Shown here one piece after another: positions 5,162 through 12,059 of a DNA stretch of 12,059 nt. The stretch lies in contig CAJWER010000073.1 of the NCBI GenBank assembly GCA_913030785.1, positions 1-12,059 of the forward strand, written 5' to 3'. The position numbers and the translations under genes are program-made. Numbering within the stretch: position 1 is the first letter of the stretch; each line of letters starts with the position of its first letter. The stretch is from an uncultured Chloroflexota bacterium (GTDB lineage: Bacteria; Chloroflexota; Dehalococcoidia; Lucifugimonadales; CAJWER01). The notes beneath the pieces were generated by a model that did not search any database, was not told the DNA's origin, and saw nothing but the letters and a program-made list of their open reading frames with translations.

Positions 5162-8028
5162 GCTTCTTCACCTTCGCCGACCAGTTCCATGGGACGCTCT
5201 CCACGCCGCCTCAGGTGCCAGACCAGCCCGATCACAATCAACGCTGCGAGCGCGGCTCCATAGTTGGTCGCCTCCCAGAAAGTCTGCTCTCCGTCATCCA
5301 GCGGCTGCAATAGCCGTGTGTATATGCCACCGGAGCTGAGTCCTAGGAGGTCTAGGTCCTCGGCAGCCCAATCAACAGCGTTCTGGAGGAGTTGCAGGTT
5401 GAACAGGAATCGGTCTGCTGACTGACTTCGGGAAAGCTCAAGTACCAGATCGTCGACGAACTCCGAACTGCCGAAGACCACGAGCCGAGCAGTGTCCGGC
5501 GAACTTTCGATGAGAGCCGGCAACTCGATTGGCTGACCATCCGCCCCAAACGGGTCAGGTGCGCGGTCGGCAAAGTAGCTCCTGAAAGTACCCCGGATGC
5601 TGACGCCCAAGATCTGTTCGTCAGGTTCACCCTCTACCGGAAATCCCATCTCAGGATAGGCTTCGAGGTCTGGAAGCACCTGTAAAGAATCTCTGAGCCA
5701 GGCGTCCTTGGTGGTGCGCAGCAGACGCTCGACCGTCCTATCCTGGTTTGCGATCACGTCAATTTCCAGAGGCGAGGCCCATTGGAGTGTGACCGACTGC
5801 AGGTTAGCCATGATCGGGCTGTCAGAGTCCATGCCATCGCGACGCACGTCTACGAACAATGGATAGTCGACGCTCTGCATCTCCAAGACGCTGTAGCCGC
5901 CGAGGTCACGCCGCATTTGCATTGGGAAGGGCTCGTTCTGTGGGTCCATGACCAGCGAATTGCCGATGGTGACACCGTAGCTGGTGAGCAGGTTGTTTAG
6001 ACCATCCTCAATAGGCTCCAGCGATAGGCCGGCCTGGAACTGGATCGGAGAAAGGATGAAGTTGCCGGAGGCCACTACCACGGCGCCACCACGCATCAAG
6101 AATTGGTCGACTGCGTATCTTTCGACATCACTCATACGCCTGGGAGCCACTACCACCAACACATCAACGTTTCCTGGAACCCGGCCGCCGGTAAGGTCAG
6201 CAGCCTCAACGATGTAGCTTTGAGCAAGGCTGGCCTGGACGCGAACGAAACTCGATATCGGCGCAACAGGGTTGCCGAACGCGTCAACTGTGTTCTCAGC
6301 GGCTGGCTGCCAGAGCGCCACGGTCTTCAAGAAGCCTGGGACTGCCTGTCTCAGGGCCGACAGGATGTCAGACCTCAGGTCCGGCACCTCCATCTGACCG
6401 CTGGGGATTATCAGGTAGGACTCCCCTTTGTACTCCAAGACCATGTGTAGGTAGTAGGTGTCTTCGGAGAAAGACGAAGGGATGGCGCTCAGACCAAACT
6501 GATCCAGCATCGTCTCGCGTGTAACAGTCGCGTCCGGAGCGTCAAGGTCCACCAGCTCGTATTTGAGGTTGCCATCCGAGCGGCTGGCGAACTCAATCGA
6601 GACAAGGCTGAGGAGATCAGGAACCCCCTGCAACTCCTCCGGCAGCGCGTCCTGGGTGACGTAGGCGGTCAGATTCATCGGTTCGCTCAGGCTCGAGAAG
6701 ACGGCATCCAGGCTCCTAAAACCGGATACAACCCGCTTTATTGCGCCAGTCAGGTCATACTCGAGGTTACGGAGCCTGACGTCCGGGGACCCCTCGGGTC
6801 TTGGTTCGACCTCGATAAGATCGCCGAATCCCAGTGTGACAAACTGGTCTCCGTAGCGAATCAAAATATCGAAATAGGAGTTGATGACCGTCGACTCACG
6901 CCGTTCGGTAATTGCGAAAGAGGTCGATCGGATCCCGTACGCCCGATTGGCCTCCTCCTCAAGCTCCTCGTCCTCACGCGGGTCGACGAACTCCACGTTT
7001 ACGCCACCCTCGGATGCGACTTCGTACTCCCGCATCAGGTCCCTGACGGATGGCACCAGCCTGGCCAGCAGCGGGTGGGTCCTCTCGCTAAAGTAGCCTC
7101 GCATCAGTAGGGGCTCCGAAAGGCCTTTCACCAGATCCTTTGTTGTGTTCGAAAGGCTGTATTCGTTGTTGGCCGTCAGGTCGGTCCGAAGTCCGGGAAT
7201 TGGATATAGCCAGTAGTTCAATACCGCCAGGTTGGCCAGTACGAGCAAAAGGCCGATTGCGGCGTTGCGACGGTAGGTTCGTGCCTGAGGACCTTTCCCA
7301 AGCCGCCTTAGGTCCAAGGACACGACATTTAGCAGCAGGAAAAAGACAGTAATGGAGATGTAGTAAACCAGGTCGCGCAGGTCGATGACCCCTCGCTCGA
7401 TACTCTCGAAACGACTTCCAATGCCCACGGACCTGAGCAATTCGGCGATGTCGTCCCCAGACAGGCTGGTAACCCCCTTGGTGCCAAGCAGGTACAGCGC
7501 GCCCCCCGCCAGGACCGTGAGAATAAGAGATACGATCTGGTTGTCGGTGCGAGACGAGAAGAACAGGCCGATGGAAACGTAGACCGAGGCCATCAGTATC
7601 GTGGCCAGGTAACCCCCGAAGGCGGGACCCAGGTCCAGATCACCAAGGACGCTAACAGTGATGGGAAGCGAGAGTGTCAGAGCCACGGCTACGCCTATGA
7701 GTACCATAACCGCGACGAACTTCCCGAGCACCAGGTTGGCTCTGTGAACCGGAAGTGTCAGCAGGACCTCCATCGTCCCACTGCGGGCCTCCTCGCTCCA
7801 CTGGCGCATGGTCAGCGTGGCGACGAGGAATATCATGAGGATTGGCATCCACCGGAACAGCGGACGCAGGTCGGCGATGTTACGAGCAAAGAAGCTCTCG
7901 ACCCAGAAGAATATGAAAAGGCTAACCGCCAGGAACACGCCCAAAAAAATCAGGGCGAGGGGTGAGCCGAAATAGGCCCTGATCTCCTTGCGGGCTATGG
8001 CCCAGACCTGCGGCAACGCCTCGCTCAA
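5158..8028 (-). CDS. Fused ABC-2 permease and GldG-like (PF09822-type) protein
   Basis: A 956-residue fusion of two proteins encoded separately as gldF and gldG in gliding Bacteroidetes. Residues 1-240 are an ABC-2 permease with about six membrane segments (near 24-43, 60-73, 103-125, 140-157, 165-182, 222-238) and the EEARSGTMEVLLTLPV loop (79-94) typical of the GldF/NosY group. A further membrane segment (257-275) leads into an extracytoplasmic GldG-like region starting with DLTANNEYSLSNTTKDL (283-299). It includes the VDVLVVVAPRRMSDVERYAV stretch and ends with a membrane segment (about 920-937) and a basic then acidic tail. The start is TTG at 8028-8026, overlapping the ATPase stop (TTGA) and preceded by GGAGGAGG. 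This is the membrane part of the transporter energised by the upstream ATPase; its cargo is unknown. Confidence 0.88.
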   Translation of the reverse strand: MSEALPQVWAIARKEIRAYFGSPLALIFLGVFLAVSLFIFFWVESFFARNIADLRPLFRWMPILMIFLVATLTMRQWSEEARSGTMEVLLTLPVHRANLVLGKFVAVMVLIGVAVALTLSLPITVSVLGDLDLGPAFGGYLATILMASVYVSIGLFFSSRTDNQIVSLILTVLAGGALYLLGTKGVTSLSGDDIAELLRSVGIGSRFESIERGVIDLRDLVYYISITVFFLLLNVVSLDLRRLGKGPQARTYRRNAAIGLLLVLANLAVLNYWLYPIPGLRTDLTANNEYSLSNTTKDLVKGLSEPLLMRGYFSERTHPLLARLVPSVRDLMREYEVASEGGVNVEFVDPREDEELEEEANRAYGIRSTSFAITERRESTVINSYFDILIRYGDQFVTLGFGDLIEVEPRPEGSPDVRLRNLEYDLTGAIKRVVSGFRSLDAVFSSLSEPMNLTAYVTQDALPEELQGVPDLLSLVSIEFASRSDGNLKYELVDLDAPDATVTRETMLDQFGLSAIPSSFSEDTYYLHMVLEYKGESYLIIPSGQMEVPDLRSDILSALRQAVPGFLKTVALWQPAAENTVDAFGNPVAPISSFVRVQASLAQSYIVEAADLTGGRVPGNVDVLVVVAPRRMSDVERYAVDQFLMRGGAVVVASGNFILSPIQFQAGLSLEPIEDGLNNLLTSYGVTIGNSLVMDPQNEPFPMQMRRDLGGYSVLEMQSVDYPLFVDVRRDGMDSDSPIMANLQSVTLQWASPLEIDVIANQDRTVERLLRTTKDAWLRDSLQVLPDLEAYPEMGFPVEGEPDEQILGVSIRGTFRSYFADRAPDPFGADGQPIELPALIESSPDTARLVVFGSSEFVDDLVLELSRSQSADRFLFNLQLLQNAVDWAAEDLDLLGLSSGGIYTRLLQPLDDGEQTFWEATNYGAALAALIVIGLVWHLRRRGERPMELVGEGEEA

Positions 8029-9065
8029 AGTTCCTCCTCCGACGGAGCGTCGTCTTCAGTAAGCTCGATGTCACCGTTCTTTGAAGGTATTTCAACATCG
8101 CCTGGATCGGGAATTATGTCCTTCACCTTTGCTTCGTCGTCCATATCGCCTGACGACGCGACAAGGTCATTGAAGACGCGCTCCAGCGTTCGGAGGTCAC
8201 GTCCCAATTCCCGGAGAGGCCAGTCCTTTTCCTTGGCGAGGGCATATATGGCGGGGCGCAGATCGGCGTGCTCGCGGCCGAGAACCCGATATGCTCGACC
8301 CTCGGCCGACTCGCCAGGTTCGACCGCCTTGACCTCATCCAGGGCCAGCAGGTCGGCGGTGACGTCGCCAGCCGACTCGTCTAGGACCAGTATTGCGCCG
8401 TCATTGGCGGCAAGCTCGGCAAGCCGTGCATCTGCCCTGACCTGTCCATTTAGCAAAATGATGGCGCGGTCACAGACGGCCTCGACCTCCGAAAGGATAT
8501 GGGTCGAGAGAAGAATCGTAGTGTTCTGCGCCAACCGCTTGATCAGGCGTCGTGACTCCACGATCTGTGTCGGGTCGAGCCCTACGGTAGGTTCGTCGAG
8601 GATAAGCACCTTTGGATCGTGAAGGATCGACTGGGCCAGCCCAACGCGTTGCCGGAACCCTTTGCTGAGCTGTCCTATCGGCCTGGTAAGGTGCTCCTCC
8701 AGAGAGGCCGCGCGGATCGCTCGAGATATGAGGCGAGGTTGATCTGACTTCGGCACGCGCCGGAGATCGGCGATCATCTTGAGGTGAGATTGGACCGACG
8801 CCTCGGGATACAGAGGCGCGTTCTCAAGCAGGTAGCCGATCCGCGTCTGTACCTCTAGTGTTTCATCGACGACATCGAGGCCGTCGATAGTCACAGTGCC
8901 AGAATCGGCTTGCAGAAAGCCTGTCAGCATCTGCATAAGGGTAGTCTTGCCCGCCCCATTGGGGCCGAGGAGCCCGACTACTTCGCCCGCGCCCACATGA
9001 AAGGAGACGTCGCTAACCGCTTTGACAGGACCATAGGATTTTTCGAGATTGGTTACCGTAATCAC
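8025..9065 (-). CDS. ABC transporter ATP-binding protein, GldA-like
   Basis: A 346-residue nucleotide-binding subunit. Walker A is GPNGAGKT (34-41), the signature LSKGF (133-137), Walker B VLILDEP (153-159) with D-loop GLDP, and the H-loop His is 189 in STHILS. At the Q-loop it reads IGYLLENAPLY (77-87) with Glu81 in the usual Gln position, a trait of the GldA-type subfamily. Residues from about 205 form the accessory C-terminal domain seen in this subfamily, followed by an unusually acidic tail (about 300-346). The start is GTG at 9065-9063, with only a weak upstream GGAAA as ribosome binding site. It is the first gene of the three-gene exporter operon, with a TATACT promoter element in the gap before it. 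Confidence 0.92.
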   Translation of the reverse strand: MITVTNLEKSYGPVKAVSDVSFHVGAGEVVGLLGPNGAGKTTLMQMLTGFLQADSGTVTIDGLDVVDETLEVQTRIGYLLENAPLYPEASVQSHLKMIADLRRVPKSDQPRLISRAIRAASLEEHLTRPIGQLSKGFRQRVGLAQSILHDPKVLILDEPTVGLDPTQIVESRRLIKRLAQNTTILLSTHILSEVEAVCDRAIILLNGQVRADARLAELAANDGAILVLDESAGDVTADLLALDEVKAVEPGESAEGRAYRVLGREHADLRPAIYALAKEKDWPLRELGRDLRTLERVFNDLVASSGDMDDEAKVKDIIPDPGDVEIPSKNGDIELTEDDAPSEEEL

Positions 9066-9127
9066 AGATGCTGTTTCCGTTTTAAAGAGGGCACCCTAGT
9101 ATAGCGCAAGCAAGGTGCTAAAGGTTA
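9066..9127 (-). promoter_or_regulatory. Promoter region of the ABC exporter operon
   Basis: On the minus strand TATACT lies at 9103-9098, a strong -10 match, with a start point expected near 9091 and a leader of about 25 bases. The -35 position (AACCTT at 17 bases) is poor. Just downstream is the near-palindrome AGGGTGCCCT, which could be an operator over the initial transcribed bases. No terminator hairpin for the preceding isomerase gene is seen. Confidence 0.4.
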
Positions 9128-9991
9128 CTACGAGCCGGCAATGGCAGTTTCTTGGCACCCCGCGGCGGTCATCAAGCCTCGAAGAGCCTCAGCCGCGCGA
9201 CGCATGCCGTCCGGTCCCGAAAAGCCACCTCGTTGCCCAGCGACCTTTAGATGAGGCTCCAGCGCCAGGAATCCGCCATAGCCGCTTTCTCGCAAGGCCA
9301 CCAGCAACTCCGGGATCTGGCCATCACCATCCCCCGCGACGGTAATCGTCTGGTCCCCGACGAGCGCGTCCTTCACCTGGACGCAGGCGACGCGACTCCC
9401 CAAAAGAGGCCACCCTCGGTCGAAGGCGTGCGAGACCCCGGAATGAGGGAAGTTGCCCGTATCCCAGACGAAACTGAGGCCTGGTCTGTCGACTCCTTCC
9501 AGTAACGCCAGACATCGTTCCGGTGTGTCCCCGACCAGCCCGCCCTCGTTCTCCAGCAAGAGAAGTATCCCGCGGGCTGCGGCCATGTCGGCCATCTGCT
9601 TCAGCCTGGAAATAGACCTGTCTACGTAGTCTGCCTGGCTGGCGCCTTCTGGTGGATAGAATGAAAAGACGCGCACTAGGCCTGTGCTCAGGGTTTCTGC
9701 GATATCGAGAATCCGCGACAGATCAGCCAGCACCGTCTCAATCGGCTCGTCGATGGCTGATTTCCCCACCGGACTACCAATACAACTGACCTTGATGGAG
9801 TGGCGGCTGCATGCTTCTCGAAGTTTGGATACCTGACTATCATCGAGGTCCAGGACGTTGGTACCCCATGCCTTGCGAAGTTCCAGCCAGCCGATGCCTA
9901 GGTCATTGAGCACCTCAAGCTGCGTTTCCACGTCGTCGGCGATCTCGTCTCCAAAAGCGCTCAGAGTGAATGTCGCATTAGCGTTTGTCAT
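9128..9991 (-). CDS. Sugar phosphate isomerase/epimerase-like TIM-barrel protein
   Basis: A 287-residue member of the AP-endonuclease 2/xylose isomerase-like TIM-barrel superfamily (COG1082), which isomerises or epimerises keto sugars, inositols or similar compounds with a divalent metal. The N-terminal FGDEIADDVETQLEVL (13-28) is characteristic. Candidate metal ligands are Glu147/Glu149 (LLENEGG), Asp177 (VWDTGN) and Glu245 (LALEPH). At the strand where relatives usually have HxKD this protein reads VQVKD, with Gln205 in place of His, so metal binding may be altered. I chose the ATG at 9991-9989 because AGGAG lies just upstream; a TTG at 10003 would add four residues and include that ribosome site. 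It lies 19 bases after the GMC oxidoreductase on the same strand, so the two are likely one operon acting on the same carbohydrate or polyol. Confidence 0.82.
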   Translation of the reverse strand: MTNANATFTLSAFGDEIADDVETQLEVLNDLGIGWLELRKAWGTNVLDLDDSQVSKLREACSRHSIKVSCIGSPVGKSAIDEPIETVLADLSRILDIAETLSTGLVRVFSFYPPEGASQADYVDRSISRLKQMADMAAARGILLLLENEGGLVGDTPERCLALLEGVDRPGLSFVWDTGNFPHSGVSHAFDRGWPLLGSRVACVQVKDALVGDQTITVAGDGDGQIPELLVALRESGYGGFLALEPHLKVAGQRGGFSGPDGMRRAAEALRGLMTAAGCQETAIAGS

Positions 9992-10010
9992 ATGGCTCCT
10001 CAAATCTGTT

Positions 10011-11591
10011 CTATTGCCCCTCGCGAATCAGGTCCGCAACTCTCTCGCCAATCATGATCGAAGTGGCGTTGGTGTTGGCCCTGGTGCAGTCGGGCATGAT
10101 GGATGCGTCCACAACTCTCAGGCCGTTGATTCCGTATACGCGGCCTGTGGGATCAACTACAGACGTTGGATCGGTCTCGGGTCCCATCTTACATGTGCCC
10201 GACGAGTGGTGGCTGGTTTGTGCCCAGCGTAGCAGCCATTTATCGAGGGCGTCGTCGGACTCCAGGTCTGAGTCGTCCGGAACCACTCGCTCTGTCACAA
10301 GGGATCTCCAGCTCTCGTGCTCGGCTAGATTCAGGCAGATCCGAACGCCCTCTCGCATGCGGGAGCGATCGAACTCGTTGCGCAGGTAGTCGTAGTCGAT
10401 AATGGGCTGAACGTGCGGATCCTCATTACGCAGGCGAATGGTCCCTGCGCTGGTTGCGAGATCGAGACACACGACCATCAGAATCCCACGCTCGGTATCC
10501 CGGTTGCCGCGTGGATTTCGGCGTAACCGGCCCCTAGACGCGGGATGGATGAGCATATCGTTGACCAGGTGCGAGTCCTGGGCGGTATAACGCAATGTCG
10601 TTTGAATTGTAGGAAGACCCTGCGGCTGCACGAAGTCGTCTCTTGTTCGCCACGTCACGTGCACCTGTGGATGATCCCGCAGGTTTTCCCCTACGCCCGG
10701 TAGGTCAAGCACAACTGGCACCCCAGCCGATTCCAACTGGCTGGCAGGCCCGACACCGGACCGGAGCAACAGGTGGGGCGACCCTATTGCGCCTGCGCTC
10801 ACAATGATCTCGTCGGCGGAGATTGTGAATACGTCACCTCCGACCTCGGCCGCAACGCCTACAGCTCGGCCTCCCTCGAAGAGCAAACGGTGCACGAGGC
10901 ATCCGCCTACTATGGTCAGGTTTGGGCGCTGCCGAACGGGGTCGAGGTAGCCCATCGACGTGCTCCACCTTACGCCTCCGGGGTCGTTCATCGGTGTCGG
11001 CCCTACGCCGGTGGTGCCAGGGGAGTTGTGGTCGGGACAGTCCTCAAATCCCATATCGAGAGCGGCGTCGTAGAATCCGACCTGATCCGGGTTCATCTCG
11101 CCTCGCCCGAACCGGCGCACCATAATTGGGCCATCGGCGCCGTGGAAATCGCCGTCGAAATCTGTGTCAGTCTCGATCATCCGAAAATAAGGGAGGATCT
11201 GTTGGTAATTCCAGCAATCGTCGGCGTCCCACGGTGTCCAGGAGTCGTAGTCCTCGGGAACGCCTCGCAGGAATATGGCGGCATTAATCGCGCTCGATCC
11301 ACCAACCACCCTACCCCTGGGAACGATGCCGGGCGGTGATTGGCCGGTGTATCGCGCTACATACCACCAGAAGTGGGGTGAGTCGTAGCCTGCACTCGGA
11401 CGCGGTGATTGACGATAGTTGTATTTCACCTCGTCGGGCAGTTCTTCGATGGCCGGATAGTCGGGCCCTACCTCCAGGAGCAGGAGCCTGTGGTCCGGAT
11501 CCTCGGTGAGTCGAGCAGCAAGCACCGCTCCAGCGGAGCCCGCGCCAACGATGATCGTATCGTACTGTAGTTCACGTGTGTAGCTGTTCAT
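10011..11591 (-). CDS. GMC-family FAD-dependent oxidoreductase (choline/alcohol dehydrogenase type)
   Basis: A 526-residue glucose-methanol-choline oxidoreductase that oxidises an alcohol with FAD. The FAD-binding start is DTIIVGAGSAGAVLAARL (11-28). GMC signature 1 is GRVVGGSSAINAAIFLRG (93-110), signature 2 is GAIGSPHLLLRSGVG (267-281). The active-site block is HHSSGTCKMG (461-470), where His462 aligns with the catalytic base, and Asn508 lies in the closing ANTNATSIMIGE block (505-516). There is no signal peptide. Substrate cannot be assigned: the family covers choline, long-chain alcohols, polyethylene glycol and sugars. The frame extends to a TTG at 11741, but starting at the ATG at 11591-11589 puts the FAD motif 11 residues from the N-terminus, as in the family. 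No Shine-Dalgarno precedes this ATG, while a promoter lies very close, which suggests a short or leaderless message. Confidence 0.9.
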   Translation of the reverse strand: MNSYTRELQYDTIIVGAGSAGAVLAARLTEDPDHRLLLLEVGPDYPAIEELPDEVKYNYRQSPRPSAGYDSPHFWWYVARYTGQSPPGIVPRGRVVGGSSAINAAIFLRGVPEDYDSWTPWDADDCWNYQQILPYFRMIETDTDFDGDFHGADGPIMVRRFGRGEMNPDQVGFYDAALDMGFEDCPDHNSPGTTGVGPTPMNDPGGVRWSTSMGYLDPVRQRPNLTIVGGCLVHRLLFEGGRAVGVAAEVGGDVFTISADEIIVSAGAIGSPHLLLRSGVGPASQLESAGVPVVLDLPGVGENLRDHPQVHVTWRTRDDFVQPQGLPTIQTTLRYTAQDSHLVNDMLIHPASRGRLRRNPRGNRDTERGILMVVCLDLATSAGTIRLRNEDPHVQPIIDYDYLRNEFDRSRMREGVRICLNLAEHESWRSLVTERVVPDDSDLESDDALDKWLLRWAQTSHHSSGTCKMGPETDPTSVVDPTGRVYGINGLRVVDASIMPDCTRANTNATSIMIGERVADLIREGQ

Positions 11592-11822
11592 GTTCGGTTG
11601 GGAAGTGATTCTACGCCCAAGCGAGGCTCCGAGTCCACACCCTGCCGATGGTACAATTCCGATGAAGAAGCAGGCGTTGGAGCCGGTCTCTAACCCTTCC
11701 ACGTGTTGAGAGCAACGAGCGGGACCAGTGGATGTGCGCAACGAGATCGGGCACCGTCTCAGTGCGGGGTTAGGGGGTAGGTCAGAGACCGCCCCACGGT
11801 GTAATTTACTCAGGGAGTCTTG
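11592..11822. other. Divergent intergenic region between GMC oxidoreductase and kinase-like gene
   Basis: About 230 bases with two genes reading outward. Besides the GMC promoter it holds an imperfect inverted repeat: GGTCTCTAACCC at 11685-11696 against GGGTTAG (11767-11773) and AGAGACC (11784-11790). This may be a regulator site or chance. The plus-strand gene has a GGGAG ribosome site at about 11813-11817. A TAATTT at 11802-11807 is too close to that site to be a convincing -10. The minus-strand GMC frame stays open through 11741, but its residues do not look like a GMC N-terminus. Confidence 0.4.
11608..11637 (-). promoter_or_regulatory. Candidate promoter for the GMC/isomerase operon
   Basis: On the minus strand TGGACT (11637-11632), an 18-base spacer and TAGAAT (11613-11608) make a reasonable sigma-70-like promoter. 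Transcription would start near 11601, about 10 bases before the GMC ATG. This fits the absence of a Shine-Dalgarno before that ATG. Confidence 0.4.
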
Positions 11823-12059
11823 ATGAAGAAGCTGGGTTTAATAGTCAACCCCGTAGCCGGCATGGGCGGTCGCGTTGCCCTCAAGGGTAGCGACGGCCCG
11901 GGGGCTTTGGCACGTGCGAAAGAACTGGGTGCCGTACCGGAGTCGCCCACACGAGCCGTCGAGGCCTTAAGAATGCTGCTCCCCATTTCGGATCGACTGC
12001 AGATCATTACGTTCCCCAAAGAGATGGGCGAGGAGGAGGCAACGCAGGCGGGCTTCCGG
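11823..12059 (+). CDS. ATP-NAD kinase family protein, COG3199/AcoX-like, N-terminal 79 residues (cut by window edge)
   Basis: The frame runs from ATG at 11823 to the right edge without a stop. The N-terminus, MKKLGLIVNPVAGMGGRVAL and then KGSDGPGALARAKELGA, is the hallmark of the COG3199 group of ATP-NAD kinase-fold proteins, which includes AcoX of acetoin catabolism clusters. NPVAGMGG is the beta-1 loop, and the conserved KG(T/S)DG segment follows it at 21-25. These proteins are related to NAD kinase and may phosphorylate NAD or another nucleotide, but the AcoX branch has no firmly proven activity. The GGGAG ribosome site about 5 bases upstream supports the start. The catalytic GGDGT-type motif, if present, lies beyond the window. 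It is transcribed divergently from the GMC operon, so a functional link is only possible. Confidence 0.82.
   Translation, partial: MKKLGLIVNPVAGMGGRVALKGSDGPGALARAKELGAVPESPTRAVEALRMLLPISDRLQIITFPKEMGEEEATQAGFR

Noticed and set aside
8068..8622. 184-codon plus-strand open frame inside the ATPase gene
   Set aside because: Antisense to the ABC signature and Walker B region. Its Ser/Arg-rich translation is typical of a shadow frame.
4184..9065. Transporter operon as evidence of a gliding bacterium
   Set aside because: Only the GldA/F/G-like core is present, it occurs widely in non-gliding phyla, and no other gliding gene is in the window.
10773..11339. 188-codon plus-strand open frame inside the GMC gene
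   Set aside because: Fully antisense to conserved GMC motifs. Its composition follows the codon structure of the real gene and it shows no recognisable domain.
11592..11741. N-terminal extension of the GMC protein from the TTG at 11741
   Set aside because: It would put 50 extra residues with no signal peptide or family similarity before the FAD motif. The ATG at 11591 gives a normal GMC N-terminus.

Overview
The window is GC-rich bacterial DNA, densely packed with short gaps, and most genes lie on the minus strand. No rRNA, tRNA, CRISPR array or mobile element is visible. The gene set is a fused GldF/GldG-type ABC exporter with a DUF4340 partner, tandem class I aldolase paralogues, an SDR, a GMC oxidoreductase and a TIM-barrel isomerase. 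Together with a Pro-Thr-rich protein tail, this would suit an environmental heterotroph. A marine or soil Chloroflexota lineage (SAR202/Dehalococcoidia-like) is my best guess, at low confidence, because no taxonomic marker is present.

Layout. (1) 1-1564, minus: a conserved protein of unknown function, cut by the left edge, preceded by an SDR oxidoreductase whose frame has no ordinary start codon. (2) 1673-3507, plus: two tandem DapA/NanA-superfamily aldolase/lyase paralogues, divergent from the SDR across about 108 bases. (3) 3510-4088, minus: a RimJ/RimL-like GNAT acetyltransferase whose stop codon is 2 bases from that of the second aldolase. (4) 4184-9065, minus: a three-gene operon of ABC ATPase, fused permease/GldG-like protein and a DUF4340 membrane protein, joined by 4-base start/stop overlaps (TTGA and GTGA). 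(5) 9128-11591, minus: a GMC oxidoreductase followed 19 bases later by a sugar-phosphate isomerase/epimerase-like TIM barrel. (6) 11823-12059, plus: the N-terminus of a COG3199/AcoX-like ATP-NAD kinase family protein, cut by the right edge.

How the genes may work together. Regions 1-2 look like a small catabolic module in which an NAD-dependent dehydrogenase and two Schiff-base aldolases could act on a sugar acid or keto acid. Region 5 looks like a second module, with an FAD-dependent alcohol oxidation next to a carbohydrate isomerase. Region 4 is a membrane system, most likely housekeeping or envelope-related, whose role outside gliding bacteria is not settled. No complete known pathway can be read from these genes, and the substrates are unknown. 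I do not see a convincing new defence or mobile system. The points most worth checking are the broken or non-canonical SDR start, the diverged aldolase pair, and the unknown protein at the left edge.
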